DNA of 44,975 nucleotides from Frankia tisae (GCF_025403405.1 NZ_JANEZT010000004.1:1-44975); one strand, 5' to 3'. Shown: positions 24,991-33,271, counted from the first letter of the stretch. Program-made: numbers and translations. Notes: a model not told the origin generated them from the letters alone.

Positions 24991-25905
24991 GTGCTGCGTG
25001 CCAGCGTGCGTCTGATCGGTCGGCCAGTCCAGCGCACGGTCGCCTTTACCTCGTTCGTCTTGGCTGCTGTCAGCGGCTACTACGGTCTGGAATCCTCGGG
25101 CTCGAGCGGGACGTGGCTACGTGTGATCGGGGCGATGGCCGCGCTGGTTCTTACCGGCAGCCTCCTCGAAGCAACAACGATCGATCGTATCCGTAAGCTG
25201 CGCCGGGAGATTACCGGCCTTCGCACCCAGATGGATCACGAGCGCGAAGAACACGAACGCCAGATGGCGACCTATACGCGTTCTATCGCCCGTATCGCCG
25301 ACCGCGAGAAATTCCTCTACAATGAAGAGGTGCATCTCACTGTCGAAATTGGAAGAGATGCCGCCGAAGACCGGATCACGGAGAGGCGGACCACAACTCC
25401 GCGTCCATTTCTATCACATCGGACGCTAGGTCTTATCGTCCCCACGGGACAGAACAAAGTCCACAAAGTCCACGATCTCGATCTCACGTGGAATTGCGTG
25501 GACCGGGCGGTCAATATGGACGTACTTCCGATTGTTGAGGTTTCCGGAAAGACAAAGATACTGCTGATTTTCTATCCTGGGCTCGGCGAGACATTTGAGT
25601 GGATCTTGTCGTACCGGCCGAAAGGATTATGGGACCCACTCCGAGAGAATGGATCCGACTATCTAGCCTGGGATGGGCGCGCCCCGCACGGGGTGAACGA
25701 AAGATATATTTCCAGATTCTCCGTGTCGTTCATCTTTCCGGAGGAACATTTCCGCGTGGGTGTACTGGGTAATCGAGGTGTCGGGTCGGATCCCGAACGG
25801 CTCCCGACGGGACAGTGGAAGATCGACTGGACCGACCCACACCCCACTGCTTTCCGCTATACATGGGATATCGTCACCAGCCGCCCCACCGGTGGTGGAG
25901 GCTAG
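24991..25905 (+). CDS. Unknown membrane protein: two transmembrane helices, coiled coil, C-terminal globular domain
   Basis: A 304-residue protein from the GTG at 24991 (GGGGGTGG upstream). Helices at about residues 16-34 and 42-63 are followed by a charged coiled coil (about 65-110, KLRREITGLRTQMDHEREEH) and a soluble domain rich in Trp and Phe (LSYRPKGLWDPL, RFSVSFIFPEEHFRVGVLG). The 3' half is clearly less GC-rich than neighbouring genes, pointing to horizontal origin. It sits between two transposase relics. Architecture resembles membrane-anchored cytoplasmic sensors or effectors, but no function can be named. Confidence 0.7.
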   Translation: MLRASVRLIGRPVQRTVAFTSFVLAAVSGYYGLESSGSSGTWLRVIGAMAALVLTGSLLEATTIDRIRKLRREITGLRTQMDHEREEHERQMATYTRSIARIADREKFLYNEEVHLTVEIGRDAAEDRITERRTTTPRPFLSHRTLGLIVPTGQNKVHKVHDLDLTWNCVDRAVNMDVLPIVEVSGKTKILLIFYPGLGETFEWILSYRPKGLWDPLRENGSDYLAWDGRAPHGVNERYISRFSVSFIFPEEHFRVGVLGNRGVGSDPERLPTGQWKIDWTDPHPTAFRYTWDIVTSRPTGGGG

Positions 25906-26245
25906 GACAGCCGCTGGCCGCCCTCACCCCCCTCGACGTGGAAATGGCAGCCGAGAGCCACGGCGCGATCAGCTTCGATCATGTTCGTCATCGAAAGGTC
26001 CCTGTCCTTGAAGACAACGTGGGGTGAGGCTACTGGTAGGTCCCACCGAGCCTAGCGAGCCCGCTACAGGAGCGCGCGCCCACCCTTGCCGTGTCGTTGC
26101 TCCCACTACGCCATCGGGCAGGCTCGCGTGCCCGGCGCCCTGCCCCACCACGCAATCACGACGCCCCCCTGCCAAAAAGTCTAGAATCACGCTGGTTTCC
26201 CTAGGGTGAGACGCATCTTTTCGGTATGCGAGAGCTGGGAGAGCC
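25906..26245. other. Intergenic stretch without a supported gene
   Basis: About 340 bp between two unknown genes. A possible -10-like TAGAAT occurs at about 26183, some 60 bp before the next start. Open frames here lack ribosome sites and protein-like composition. Confidence 0.35.
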
Positions 26246-26536
26246 ATGGCAGACGGGTTGGAAGGCCAGACACTCATCGTCGAATCAGCGGGGGCGCTTC
26301 CTGGGGCAGGGGCAGTCGGCGAGCTTGTCCTGGCCAGCGGCGGGGTCGGCGTGTTCCGTCACGCCAACACCAGCCGGGCGGTACGGATCATTGCCGGCGG
26401 CTCGGAGAGCTTCGACGGGCAGCGCCTAAAGGTCGTTGTCACCGCCGTCGGTCCCGCTACGGACGGGCTTGTCCACTCGGAGTTGGCAATTTTTGACCAC
26501 GACTGGGACAACGGAGGAGAAGGGAGTAATGATTAG
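26246..26536 (+). CDS. Small hypothetical protein (96 aa)
   Basis: Starts at the ATG at 26246 after GGGAG. The sequence alternates short hydrophobic strands (TLIVESAGAL, GELVLASGGVGVFRH, LKVVVTAVG, SELAIFDHDW) and looks like a small all-beta protein with an acidic tail. Codons are moderately GC-rich. I know of no family. A perfect hairpin 48 bp after its stop may terminate transcription. Confidence 0.5.
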   Translation: MADGLEGQTLIVESAGALPGAGAVGELVLASGGVGVFRHANTSRAVRIIAGGSESFDGQRLKVVVTAVGPATDGLVHSELAIFDHDWDNGGEGSND

Positions 26537-26583
26537 GTGTACCGAGATGCCTCCGGGAAGGGTTAAATCACTCTCCCGGTCAG

Positions 26584-26605
26584 CGGCCTGCCTCGGGGCA
26601 GGCCG
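26584..26605. terminator. Strong hairpin after the 96-aa gene
   Basis: Perfect 9-bp stem (CGGCCTGCC pairing with GGCAGGCCG) with a TCGG tetraloop. No T-run follows, as is usual for actinobacterial hairpin terminators. Confidence 0.55.
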
Positions 26606-26676
26606 TCGCCACTCCCGGGCCTGTACCGCCCCTTCCCCCAAGGGGGTACTCAAAGCTCCGGCGTGTTGAGCCCGGC

Positions 26677-26872
26677 TTACGCAGTCCGTGGCCACACGAG
26701 CCGCCGGAGCTGGGTCACGAGCTGGGAGAACAGGCGCGGGGCGACCGGAATATGACCGGAATCCGCCATGGCAATCATCTGCGCGACGGCGACCCCGGGG
26801 TGCAAGAAGTCGACCTGGGCCCGTGAGCTGGGGCGATGCGGCGGTATGGGGCTGGCGACATGATGGTCAGCT
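26677..26872 (-). pseudogene. Possible gene tail cut by a transposase relic
   Basis: The minus-strand frame ending at 26677 has a plausible protein-like sequence (AQVDFLHPGVAVAQMIAMAD, then LFSQLVTQLRRLVWPRTA) and no credible start. Its upstream side runs into the transposase relic beginning at 26873. Treated as a weak candidate remnant. Confidence 0.22.
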
Positions 26873-27165
26873 ATGTCCATCCGCCTGCTCTACCTGATCT
26901 TCGTGCGGGTGTGCGGCTGGCTGGTCCTCCTCGACCGTTCGTCGACCTCCGAAAACGTCGAGTTGCTCGTGCTGTGGCACGAGGTCGCGGTGCTGCGCCG
27001 TACCCAGCCCAGGCCCTGGTGAGACTGGGCAGACCGGGCGGTCCTCGCCGCATTCATCCGACTCCTGCCCGCAGCGGACAGGACAACCACCGACCAGCAC
27101 GGAGATCGCCGCGCTGATCGAGCGGCTCGCGACCGAGAACACGACGTGGCGGCAGTTCCTGCGCA
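26873..27165 (+). pseudogene. N-terminal relic of an integrase-core transposase with internal deletions
   Basis: Begins like the known family (MSIRLLYLIFVRVCGWLVLL, then NVELLVLWHEVAVLRRTQPRP), hits an in-frame stop right after PRPW, and continues in frame (DWADRAVLAAFIRLLPA). It then resumes in another frame at TSTEIAALIERLATENTTW, which is joined directly to RQFLRTRA, a motif normally about 50 residues further on. The catalytic core is gone. The related relic at 24183-24541 covers a different part of a similar transposase. Confidence 0.75.
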
Positions 27166-27274
27166 CGCGGGCATCGCCGATGCCGACATCACCGCCATCA
27201 GGATCCCACCCCAGACGTGCGCTCGCCAACGCGCGCAGAACACTCCCAACCAACCCTGCCGATGCTGCCCTGGG

Positions 27275-27661
27275 TCATTCCGGCGCGGGAGAGAGGTGGG
27301 CCGCGATGACCTGCCAGCGGCCGTCGTCGTGTACCCAGGTACGGGTGTAGTCCATGACGACGGAGACATCTTCTCCGCCGATGCGGGCAGTGATCGCGGC
27401 ACGGACGAAGGTGACTCCGGTCGCGCCGTGGAGCAGGGAGTGCCGGCGCAGCTCGGCGTACGAGATCACGGCGAAGGCACCCGACGCGTAGCCCGCGACG
27501 TCCTCGGCCTTGCCGTGGAGCAGACCGTCGTGCCCGCGGGCGACGAGATCGTCGTGCAGCACGTCGCCGAGCCCCACGGCGTCGTTGGCGGCTACCACGG
27601 ACTGCAGCAGGTCCTCGGCCCGTTCAAGACCGGCGAGATCCGCAGACTGTGCCATCGTCAT
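27275..27661 (-). CDS. SnoaL/DUF4440-like protein (NTF2 fold)
   Basis: A 128-residue cone-shaped NTF2-like protein. It opens with a helix (DLAGLERAEDLLQSVVAANDA), followed by the typical DDLVARGHDGLLHGKAEDVAGY block, and ends with curved strands (VSVVMDYTRTWVHDDGRWQVIAAHLS). I chose the ATG at 27661 because GGGAGG lies about nine bases upstream; the longer frame adds an Arg-rich unrelated extension. Members serve as small-molecule isomerases, binding proteins or unknowns, so substrate is open. Confidence 0.82.
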   Translation of the reverse strand: MTMAQSADLAGLERAEDLLQSVVAANDAVGLGDVLHDDLVARGHDGLLHGKAEDVAGYASGAFAVISYAELRRHSLLHGATGVTFVRAAITARIGGEDVSVVMDYTRTWVHDDGRWQVIAAHLSPAPE

Positions 27662-27750
27662 GATTCTGAGCCTCCCGCAACGGCGAACACCACGCCCCCG
27701 GGTCCACCGTCGGCGGAATCGAGAGGCGCTCGGCGGAGATGATGCCAACT

Positions 27751-27780
27751 CAGTAGCTGTCAGTAGCTGTCAGTAGCTGA
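27751..27780. repeat. Three tandem 10-bp units across the dsrE-like stop codon
   Basis: CAGTAGCTGT, CAGTAGCTGT, CAGTAGCTGA. On the coding strand each unit supplies a TACTGA, so the stop codon and two residues before it are repeated downstream without altering the protein. Confidence 0.85.
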
Positions 27781-28135
27781 AGGTCGTCGCGCCGTCGTCG
27801 CCAATCCAGTTCCACATCGGGATCGTGCCGTTCAGCTCCGCGCCGTCGATCAGCATGCCGGCGTCGATCTTGCGTGCGTCGACGCAGATCGGACACACGA
27901 AGTAGCGGCCACCGGCGATCCTGTATCGCTCGACAAGCGACTCCAGCGGTGGGCAGCCGGCACAACCCTCACCCTTCGCGTTACCGGGCAGTGCGAGCCG
28001 GACCGCCTCCTGGGTCAGGAACATGAGCGTCTCCTTACCGGTCTCCGCGGCACCGACCGCCACGAGAAACGCGACGGTGACCTTCTCGAGGTCCTCGAGA
28101 CCCGTGGTCAGGCTGATGACCGCCTTGCTCGCCAT
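27770..28135 (-). CDS. DsrE/DsrF-like protein
   Basis: A 121-residue protein of the DsrE-like fold that starts MASKAVISLTTGLEDLEKVTVAFLVAVGAAETGKETLMF, typical of small sulfur-relay or peroxiredoxin-associated proteins. Cysteines lie in CAGCPP and CPIC and could take part in persulfide or metal chemistry. AAGGAGG precedes the ATG at 28135 by eight bases. Divergent from the TetR gene with palindromic operators between them, so it is probably controlled by that regulator. The 3' end carries a triplicated 10-bp unit that includes its stop codon. Confidence 0.85.
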   Translation of the reverse strand: MASKAVISLTTGLEDLEKVTVAFLVAVGAAETGKETLMFLTQEAVRLALPGNAKGEGCAGCPPLESLVERYRIAGGRYFVCPICVDARKIDAGMLIDGAELNGTIPMWNWIGDDGATTFSY

Positions 28136-28164
28136 CGGCGAACCCTCCTTCAGCAAGTTTGAGA

Positions 28165-28205
28165 ACGAACGTTCGTGTTTACTGTGTCAGAGTACGAACG
28201 ATCGT
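28165..28205. promoter_or_regulatory. Pair of palindromic TetR-type operators
   Basis: ACGAACGTTCGT at 28165-28176 is a perfect 12-bp palindrome, and ACGAACGATCGT at 28194-28205 is a near copy, 29 bp away. They lie between the divergent dsrE-like gene (start 28135) and TetR gene (start 28233), ideal for autoregulation. Confidence 0.75.
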
Positions 28206-28232
28206 CTTGTGCGTCAACTAGGATGCGGGGTC

Positions 28233-28871
28233 ATGGCGGAGAGGGCAGCGCACACGCGCCAGCGACGAGCCGACGGGGAGCGCACCCGCGCCGCGATCCT
28301 CGACGCGGCGGTGAGGCTGTCGACCGTCGACGGCCTCGAGGGCCTGAGCATCGGCAATCTCGCCAAGGACCTGGGCATGAGCAAGGGCGGCGTCTACGCC
28401 CACTTCGATTCCAAGCAGGACCTGCAGCTCGCCACCGTCGAGGCGGCTGGCGCAGTCTTCCGGTCGGAGGTCATCGAGCCCGCGCTGAAGGCCGACCCCG
28501 GTGTGCCCCAGCTCCTCGCGTTCTGCGATGCCTACTTCGATCATCTCGAGCGGCGGGTCTTCCCCGGCGGGTGCTTCTTCGCCGGCGCCGCGCTGGAGAT
28601 GGGGACGCACCGCGGACCGGTGCAGGAGAAGGTCGCCGAGTTCCACTCCGGCTTCGTCCAGCTCATCCGCGACTTCGCGCGAACAGCGATCGGACTCCGG
28701 CAACTGCCGTTTGATGAGGACCCGGCAGCGCTCGCCCTGGAGCTCAACGGCACGCTCCTGGCAGCCGACACGAACTTCGTGATGTACGACGATCCCTCGG
28801 TACTGGACCTGGGCCGCCGGGTGGTGCGCCGTCGCCTGGGCCTCGCCCAGGCCCCCGATGAGGAGTCGTGA
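28233..28871 (+). CDS. TetR-family transcriptional regulator
   Basis: A 212-residue repressor with an N-terminal helix-turn-helix (RAAILDAAVRLSTVDGLEGLSIGNLAKDLGMSKGGVYAHFDSK) and a ligand domain resembling the TetR_C group with FPGGCFFAGAALEMG. The ATG at 28233 leaves room for the two operators upstream. It overlaps the downstream methyltransferase gene (TGATG). Likely regulates itself, the methyltransferase and the divergent dsrE-like gene. Confidence 0.92.
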   Translation: MAERAAHTRQRRADGERTRAAILDAAVRLSTVDGLEGLSIGNLAKDLGMSKGGVYAHFDSKQDLQLATVEAAGAVFRSEVIEPALKADPGVPQLLAFCDAYFDHLERRVFPGGCFFAGAALEMGTHRGPVQEKVAEFHSGFVQLIRDFARTAIGLRQLPFDEDPAALALELNGTLLAADTNFVMYDDPSVLDLGRRVVRRRLGLAQAPDEES

Positions 28872-29485
28872 TGAGTTTCTATGACGACCAGGTGCTGCCC
28901 CGCATCGTCGATCTCGTCCTCGGCCGGCCGGTAGAGGAGGCCAGGGCGCGCGTCGCGGCCGGGCTGTCCGGCGAGGTCCTGGAGATCGGCTTCGGGTCGG
29001 GACGCAACCTCGCGCACCTTCCAACGGGAGTCACCCGCCTGCTCGCGGTCGATCCCGCCGCCGTCGGACGCACGCTCGCCGCACCCCGCATCGCCGCCGC
29101 ACCCGTCACGGTCGAGTTCATCGGCGACGACGGTCAGGCGCTGCACCTTCCGGACGCGTCGGTCGACCACGTCCTCACCACCTGGACACTGTGCACCATC
29201 CCTGACACCGAACGGGCACTGCGCGAGATCCATCGCGTACTGCGCCCCGGCGGCACACTGCACTTCACCGAGCACGGCCGCTCGCCCCGGCCCACCGTCG
29301 CCCGCTGGCAGGACCGGCTCACCCCCACCTGGAGCAGGATCGCCGGAGGCTGCCGCCTCAACCGCCAGATCGACGACCTGGTCGAGAAGTCCGGACTGGC
29401 CCTGGAGTCGGCCAGCACCCATCCGATGCGCGGGACAGCCCAGCTCGGCTTCGCCTACGAGGGCATCGCGTCGAAACCGACCTGA
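28871..29485 (+). CDS. Class I SAM-dependent methyltransferase (UbiE/Methyltransf_11 type)
   Basis: A 204-residue Rossmann-fold methyltransferase. Motif I is VLEIGFGSGRNLAHLP, motif II/III region DASVDHVLTTWTLCTIPD, and motif post-III REIHRVLRPGGTLHFTEHG. Similar proteins are often annotated as phosphatidylethanolamine or ubiquinone-type methyltransferases, but the substrate is not fixed by sequence. The start at 28871 overlaps the TetR stop, with GGAG five bases before it. Confidence 0.9.
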   Translation: MSFYDDQVLPRIVDLVLGRPVEEARARVAAGLSGEVLEIGFGSGRNLAHLPTGVTRLLAVDPAAVGRTLAAPRIAAAPVTVEFIGDDGQALHLPDASVDHVLTTWTLCTIPDTERALREIHRVLRPGGTLHFTEHGRSPRPTVARWQDRLTPTWSRIAGGCRLNRQIDDLVEKSGLALESASTHPMRGTAQLGFAYEGIASKPT

Positions 29486-29747
29486 TGCCCCAAGCGCGCA
29501 GGTAGGGAGACGCCGCCTACGGGCGCAAGAACAATGGTCGAGACCCCAAAATTGCAGAACGTCAGCCTCGGCATTAAGCCCAGCAATACCCGGCGCTCCT
29601 ACCAGGCGTGGGGAGCCTGGGTACAGCAAAGTAAAAGGCCAGCTCACAGGCCAAAATCCGATTTTTGGAGCCCCGCAGCGCCAGCGACCATTCCGGGAAG
29701 TAGGAGCCGGCCCGCGACTTCGGAATTGCGAGATCAATGGTTCCGGC

Positions 29748-29837
29748 TCAGGTATCCCACTCCCGCATCCGGTAACCGTTACGGCGGTTCGTTCGATCCG
29801 GCCCGTCAGGGTTGATCGCAGTCGGACGCGCGGCCAT
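29748..29837 (-). CDS. Possible 29-aa leader or truncated gene
   Basis: ATG at 29837 preceded by GGTGAGGAGGAAAC, a near-perfect Shine-Dalgarno with six-base spacing. The product (MAARPTAINPDGPDRTNRRN, then GYRMREWDT) is hydrophilic and stops at 29748. It could be a leader peptide or the 5' end of a lost gene. Confidence 0.28.
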   Translation of the reverse strand: MAARPTAINPDGPDRTNRRNGYRMREWDT

Positions 29838-30282
29838 CGCGTTTCCTCCTCACCGAGTCCTTGGCCGTTCTCGAACGAGGATCACGCGGTGGTCGCTCTA
29901 CATCACGGACCGCCGTCTCATTGAGTCACTAGATCACCACTATCCGTGCGCCACGTACCTGGAGTGCACTCCGGGCTACAACGGCCCGGCTGGCGGGGAC
30001 CGCTCGGTCCGCCACCACCGCGCTGGCGGACGCACACGGCATCCACCCCGCCCGCCAACCGCCCAGCCGAACGGCCCCCGTCCCGCCAAGCGACGACACG
30101 GCCGAGCGAAGGCCGAGCGAAGGCCGAGGTCGCAGCCCGATTCCGAGCCGAGACCAGAGCCGGGCCATGGACCGAAGCCCGGACCGACCAGAGCAAGGAC
30201 CGAAGCCGAGGCCCGGGCCGGCGGCGGGAGGCCAATGCCGGAGACGCGTCTGGTATTCCTGGCAAAGCCGGTCTTTAGCCGA

Positions 30283-30297
30283 TGGTAACGATTCTCA
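30283..30297. promoter_or_regulatory. Possible Zur-type box upstream of the MFS-UspA operon
   Basis: TGGTAACGATTCTCA matches the actinobacterial Zur-type pattern TGAAAACGATTTTCA at 12 of 15 positions, keeping both TG...CA ends and the AACGATT core. It lies about 120 bp before the transporter start. Confidence 0.35.
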
Positions 30298-30416
30298 CAG
30301 TCCGCCCGCCCCTCTGTTCGTCCGGCAGGGGACGAGTAAGGGTATTGGGGGAAACTCCGCATCTTCACACCCCGATCCCTCCCACGGATTCCGTACGTCT
30401 AAATCAGAAGGTATTG

Positions 30417-31919
30417 ATGCGTCAAGGTCCTCTTGCTGGCAGATACGCTGCTTCCGCAGCCATGGTGATATTCGCGCTTATTCCCTACCTGGCTCTGTCG
30501 GCCGCGCTGGAGCCGTTGGCGCCGATCGTCGCCAAGCAACTGCACATGAGCGCGCAGACGATGAGCATCAGCTCGGGCCTGGGCAACGCGGCCTACGCGC
30601 TGGGGACGGTGCTCGCCGTCCAGCTGGGTCTGCACCTGCCGCAACGGCGGATGCTGCTCGTCTACGCGGTCGTGCTCGTCGTCGGATCAGTGCTGACGGC
30701 GGCGGCGCAGGACGCGGCCATGTTCATCGTCGGCCACCTGATGCAGGGCCTGGCCACCAGCATGCTGCTGATCGCCGCGGCCCCTGCGCTGGCGATCGGC
30801 TACCCGCGCGAGAAGCTGCGCACCACCGTCATGATCATGAATATGGGTATCTTCGGCGCGGTCGCGCTCGGCCCGTTCATCGGTGGTCTGCAGGCTGACG
30901 CCGATGCCTGGCGACCGCTGTTCTGGATCGTCACCGGGGTCTCGGTGCTGGCGCTGCTGCTGGTCGTGCTCACCTTCGAGGACTCACCACCGGCGAACCC
31001 CGATGCCCCGCGCGACCTGCCGGCGATCGCGCTGTCCGCGGTCGGCAGCCTGGCGGCCTTCCTGGGCGCGTCCGAACTGACCAGCCACAGCATCCTGGAC
31101 GTCGAGGTGATCGCACCGCTGCTCGGCGGGCTGGCACTGATCGTCGTCCTCGTCGTCTACCAGTACCGGGCCTCGCAGCCGCTGCTGATGGTCCGGGAGA
31201 TGCTCACCAGCTCGATTCCGGTCGCGGGCGTGGTGATCGCGCTGTTCGCCGCGGCGGCGTCGGTGTCCGCGACGGGGCTGACCGCCTCGGTGCTCGCGGA
31301 GACCTACGGCCCGGTGCGCGTCGGGCTGCTCTACCTGCCCGAACTCGGCGGCGCGGTGATCGCCGCGGTCGCGTTCGGCTTCGTCGTCACCCGGCGTTCC
31401 GTGCACTACATGCCGCTCGTGGGCATGGTCCTGCTCGCCGCCGGAATTCTGGTCTTCTGGTTCGCGATGCCGGCGAGCCAGCCGCTGGCGCTGGTCGGCT
31501 CGGGACTGACCGGGCTCGCCCTCGGCGCCACGGTCGCCCCGGCGTTGTTCGTGGCCGGTTTCTCCCTGCCGTCCGCCAACCTTCAGCGCGTGTTCGCCCT
31601 GGTCGAACTGCTCCGTGCCGTCGCGGCCTTCATGATCGCGCCGATCTTCGCCCATTTCGCGGCCACGGTGACCGGCGACCTCAACGAGGGAACGAACATC
31701 GCCCTGTGGATCGGCCTTGGCCTGGCCCTCGCCGGCGGTGCCATCGGCGTCGCGATCTACGCCCTGAGCGGTGCCCGCGCGCAGACCCCCGACGTCGACA
31801 CGTTCCTGGGTGCCCTGCGTCCGGCCTGGTACTCTCCCCCGCTGCTGGCCAGAGTCCGCCGAACCCCCCACATCGATGATCTGGACATCGCCCTCCCCGT
31901 CCCGGAAAGCGTCGACTGA
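30417..31919 (+). CDS. Major facilitator superfamily transporter (DHA2-like)
   Basis: A 500-residue membrane protein with about fourteen hydrophobic segments. Family-like motifs include EPLAPIVAKQLHMSAQTM, GHLMQGLATSMLLIAAAPAL and GIFGAVALGPFIGGL. The ATG at 30417 has AGAAGG about six bases upstream and gives the usual length. A cytoplasmic tail (ARVRRTPHIDDLDIALPVPE) follows the last helix. The universal stress protein gene begins one base after its stop, so they form an operon. Substrate unknown. Confidence 0.88.
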   Translation: MRQGPLAGRYAASAAMVIFALIPYLALSAALEPLAPIVAKQLHMSAQTMSISSGLGNAAYALGTVLAVQLGLHLPQRRMLLVYAVVLVVGSVLTAAAQDAAMFIVGHLMQGLATSMLLIAAAPALAIGYPREKLRTTVMIMNMGIFGAVALGPFIGGLQADADAWRPLFWIVTGVSVLALLLVVLTFEDSPPANPDAPRDLPAIALSAVGSLAAFLGASELTSHSILDVEVIAPLLGGLALIVVLVVYQYRASQPLLMVREMLTSSIPVAGVVIALFAAAASVSATGLTASVLAETYGPVRVGLLYLPELGGAVIAAVAFGFVVTRRSVHYMPLVGMVLLAAGILVFWFAMPASQPLALVGSGLTGLALGATVAPALFVAGFSLPSANLQRVFALVELLRAVAAFMIAPIFAHFAATVTGDLNEGTNIALWIGLGLALAGGAIGVAIYALSGARAQTPDVDTFLGALRPAWYSPPLLARVRRTPHIDDLDIALPVPESVD

Positions 31920-31920
31920 C

Positions 31921-32409
31921 ATGACCTCACCCCACACGGACGCCGTTCAGCCCGGTGACCGAGCCGGCCGCACCGGCCCGGTGCTGTTCGCCTATGACGG
32001 CAGTGACGTCGCCGGTCACGCCATCCAGTACGCCGCAACGCAGCTTCCGCCCGGACGCGAGGCGCTCGTCGTGTGCGCCTGGCAGCCGGCCGATGTCGGA
32101 TTCACCCCGGTCGGCTCGCAGCATTTCGACGCGAACAATGCCGCCGAGGTCGAGAAGGCCGCGGCCGGCATCGCCGCGCACGGTGCCGACCTCGCGAACG
32201 AAGCCGGATTCCGCGCCCAGAGCACCACCGTTCAGGCCGCACCGACCTGGAAGGGCATCATCGCCACCGCCGCCGAGCACCAGGCGGAGCTCATCGTTCT
32301 CGGCGCCCATCGGCACTCCCGGCTGGCCGGCCACCTGCTCGGCAGCGTGGCCACCTCCGTCGTCGCCCATGCCGCCGGCGCCGTCCTGGTCGTCCACCAG
32401 CGCGACTGA
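31921..32409 (+). CDS. Universal stress protein (UspA family)
   Basis: A 162-residue single-domain Usp. It has the N-terminal LFAYDGSD strand-loop and the C-terminal nucleotide-binding pattern G-x2-G-x9-G-(S/T) seen in LGAHRHSRLAGHLLGSVATSV, so ATP binding is likely, although the first G is followed by Ala-His. Starts immediately after the MFS stop. The fused operon suggests that the stress protein modulates or is induced with the exporter. Confidence 0.92.
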   Translation: MTSPHTDAVQPGDRAGRTGPVLFAYDGSDVAGHAIQYAATQLPPGREALVVCAWQPADVGFTPVGSQHFDANNAAEVEKAAAGIAAHGADLANEAGFRAQSTTVQAAPTWKGIIATAAEHQAELIVLGAHRHSRLAGHLLGSVATSVVAHAAGAVLVVHQRD

Positions 32410-32440
32410 TCCGAGCCGGTCAGCGCAGGCAGTCGCAGAG

Positions 32441-32495
32441 AGCGGCAGAGCCCCGCACCCTGGATGGGGGTGCGGGGCTCTGGCCTGTCTCAACC
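32441..32495. repeat. 55-bp hairpin element, copy 1
   Basis: A perfect 13-bp stem (32447-32459 with 32469-32481) lies in a 55-bp sequence repeated at 36145-36199 with two differences. Here it follows the uspA gene and may act as its transcription terminator; no T-run is present. Confidence 0.8.
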
Positions 32496-32555
32496 AGAAG
32501 CTCGCGACCCGTCGGGCCGAGTAGCCGCGCCAGGCCCGCGAGGTGCCGGGCCCGG

Positions 32556-33185
32556 CTACCGGCCGCAGAGGACCAGGTCCAGCAGGTCGTCGATGCCGGC
32601 CTTGATGCCGGCGACGCTGTAGCCGCGGTAGGTCCGCTGGTAGGTGATCAGCGTGGCGGCGACCGCCGCGAGCAGGGCGTCCGCGACGTAGGCGGCGTTG
32701 GCGCGCGGCTTGATCTGGCCGATCAGGTAAACCAGATGGACGCGGTGGAACGTGTAGGCACCGGTCTCGTACCTGACCGTCGGCGAGCTCGTCTCGGCGC
32801 TGACGAGCAACGCCCGCTGGGTCTCGACCGCGTCCACCCGGGCGTGGAGGAAGGCGCGCAGCCGCTCGGCGGGCGGCGCGCCGGGGCCGAGCGGCGGCGG
32901 GCCGTAGACGAACCGTTTCTGCAGCTCCAGCTCGAACAGGCCGACCACCGCGTACACGAGGCCGGCGCGGTCGCCGAAGCGCCGGTAGATGGTGCCCACA
33001 CCGACGCCGGCCGCCCTCGCCACGTCCTCCACCGAGAACACGCCCTCGGTCGCGACCAGGCAGCGGGCCGCCTCGAGGATCGCCGCCCGGTTGCGCGCGG
33101 CATCGGCGCGCTCCACGACGAGGTCCCCCAGCAGCGGCAGTTCGGTTCCGGGCCGCGGCCTGGGCGGCCCTACCTGCTCAGCCAT
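32556..33185 (-). CDS. TetR-family transcriptional regulator
   Basis: A 209-residue repressor. N-terminal helix-turn-helix is clear (AAILEAARCLVATEGVFSVEDVARAAGVGVGTIYRRFGDRAGL); the C-terminal part matches the common TetR ligand domain. Start ATG at 33185. It is divergent from the damaged MFS gene at 33301, with three copies of a CCGGAA-N4-TTCCGG-type operator between them. Confidence 0.92.
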   Translation of the reverse strand: MAEQVGPPRPRPGTELPLLGDLVVERADAARNRAAILEAARCLVATEGVFSVEDVARAAGVGVGTIYRRFGDRAGLVYAVVGLFELELQKRFVYGPPPLGPGAPPAERLRAFLHARVDAVETQRALLVSAETSSPTVRYETGAYTFHRVHLVYLIGQIKPRANAAYVADALLAAVAATLITYQRTYRGYSVAGIKAGIDDLLDLVLCGR

Positions 33186-33200
33186 AGTGATCCCAACTTA

Positions 33201-33271
33201 CCGGAACGGCTTCCGGATAGTCCTTGCATCCGGAATGCCTTCCGGTTAGCCTCGACCGGAACCTCATCCGG
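33201..33271. promoter_or_regulatory. Three TetR-type operators between regulator and MFS gene
   Basis: CCGGAA-N4-TTCCGG occurs perfectly at 33201-33216 and 33230-33245. A third site, CCGGA-N6-TCCGG at 33256-33271, differs at the inner pair. Spacing between starts is 29 and 26 bp. Confidence 0.8.

Larger units (their letters stand above)
29486..30416. other. Long stretch with no confident protein gene
   Basis: About 930 bp. It holds AT-rich patches (29560-29700), a 29-residue minus-strand frame with a very good ribosome site (29748-29837), a purine-rich degenerate repeat region around 30100-30230 built on GCCGAGCGAAG-like words, and a possible Zur-type palindrome at 30283-30297. The translations in all frames otherwise look random. 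Confidence 0.4.

Noticed and set aside
29531-29690. Possible MITE with weak inverted ends (CCCCAAAATTG versus CTCCAAAAATCG)
   Set aside because: The ends match poorly and no target duplication is visible.
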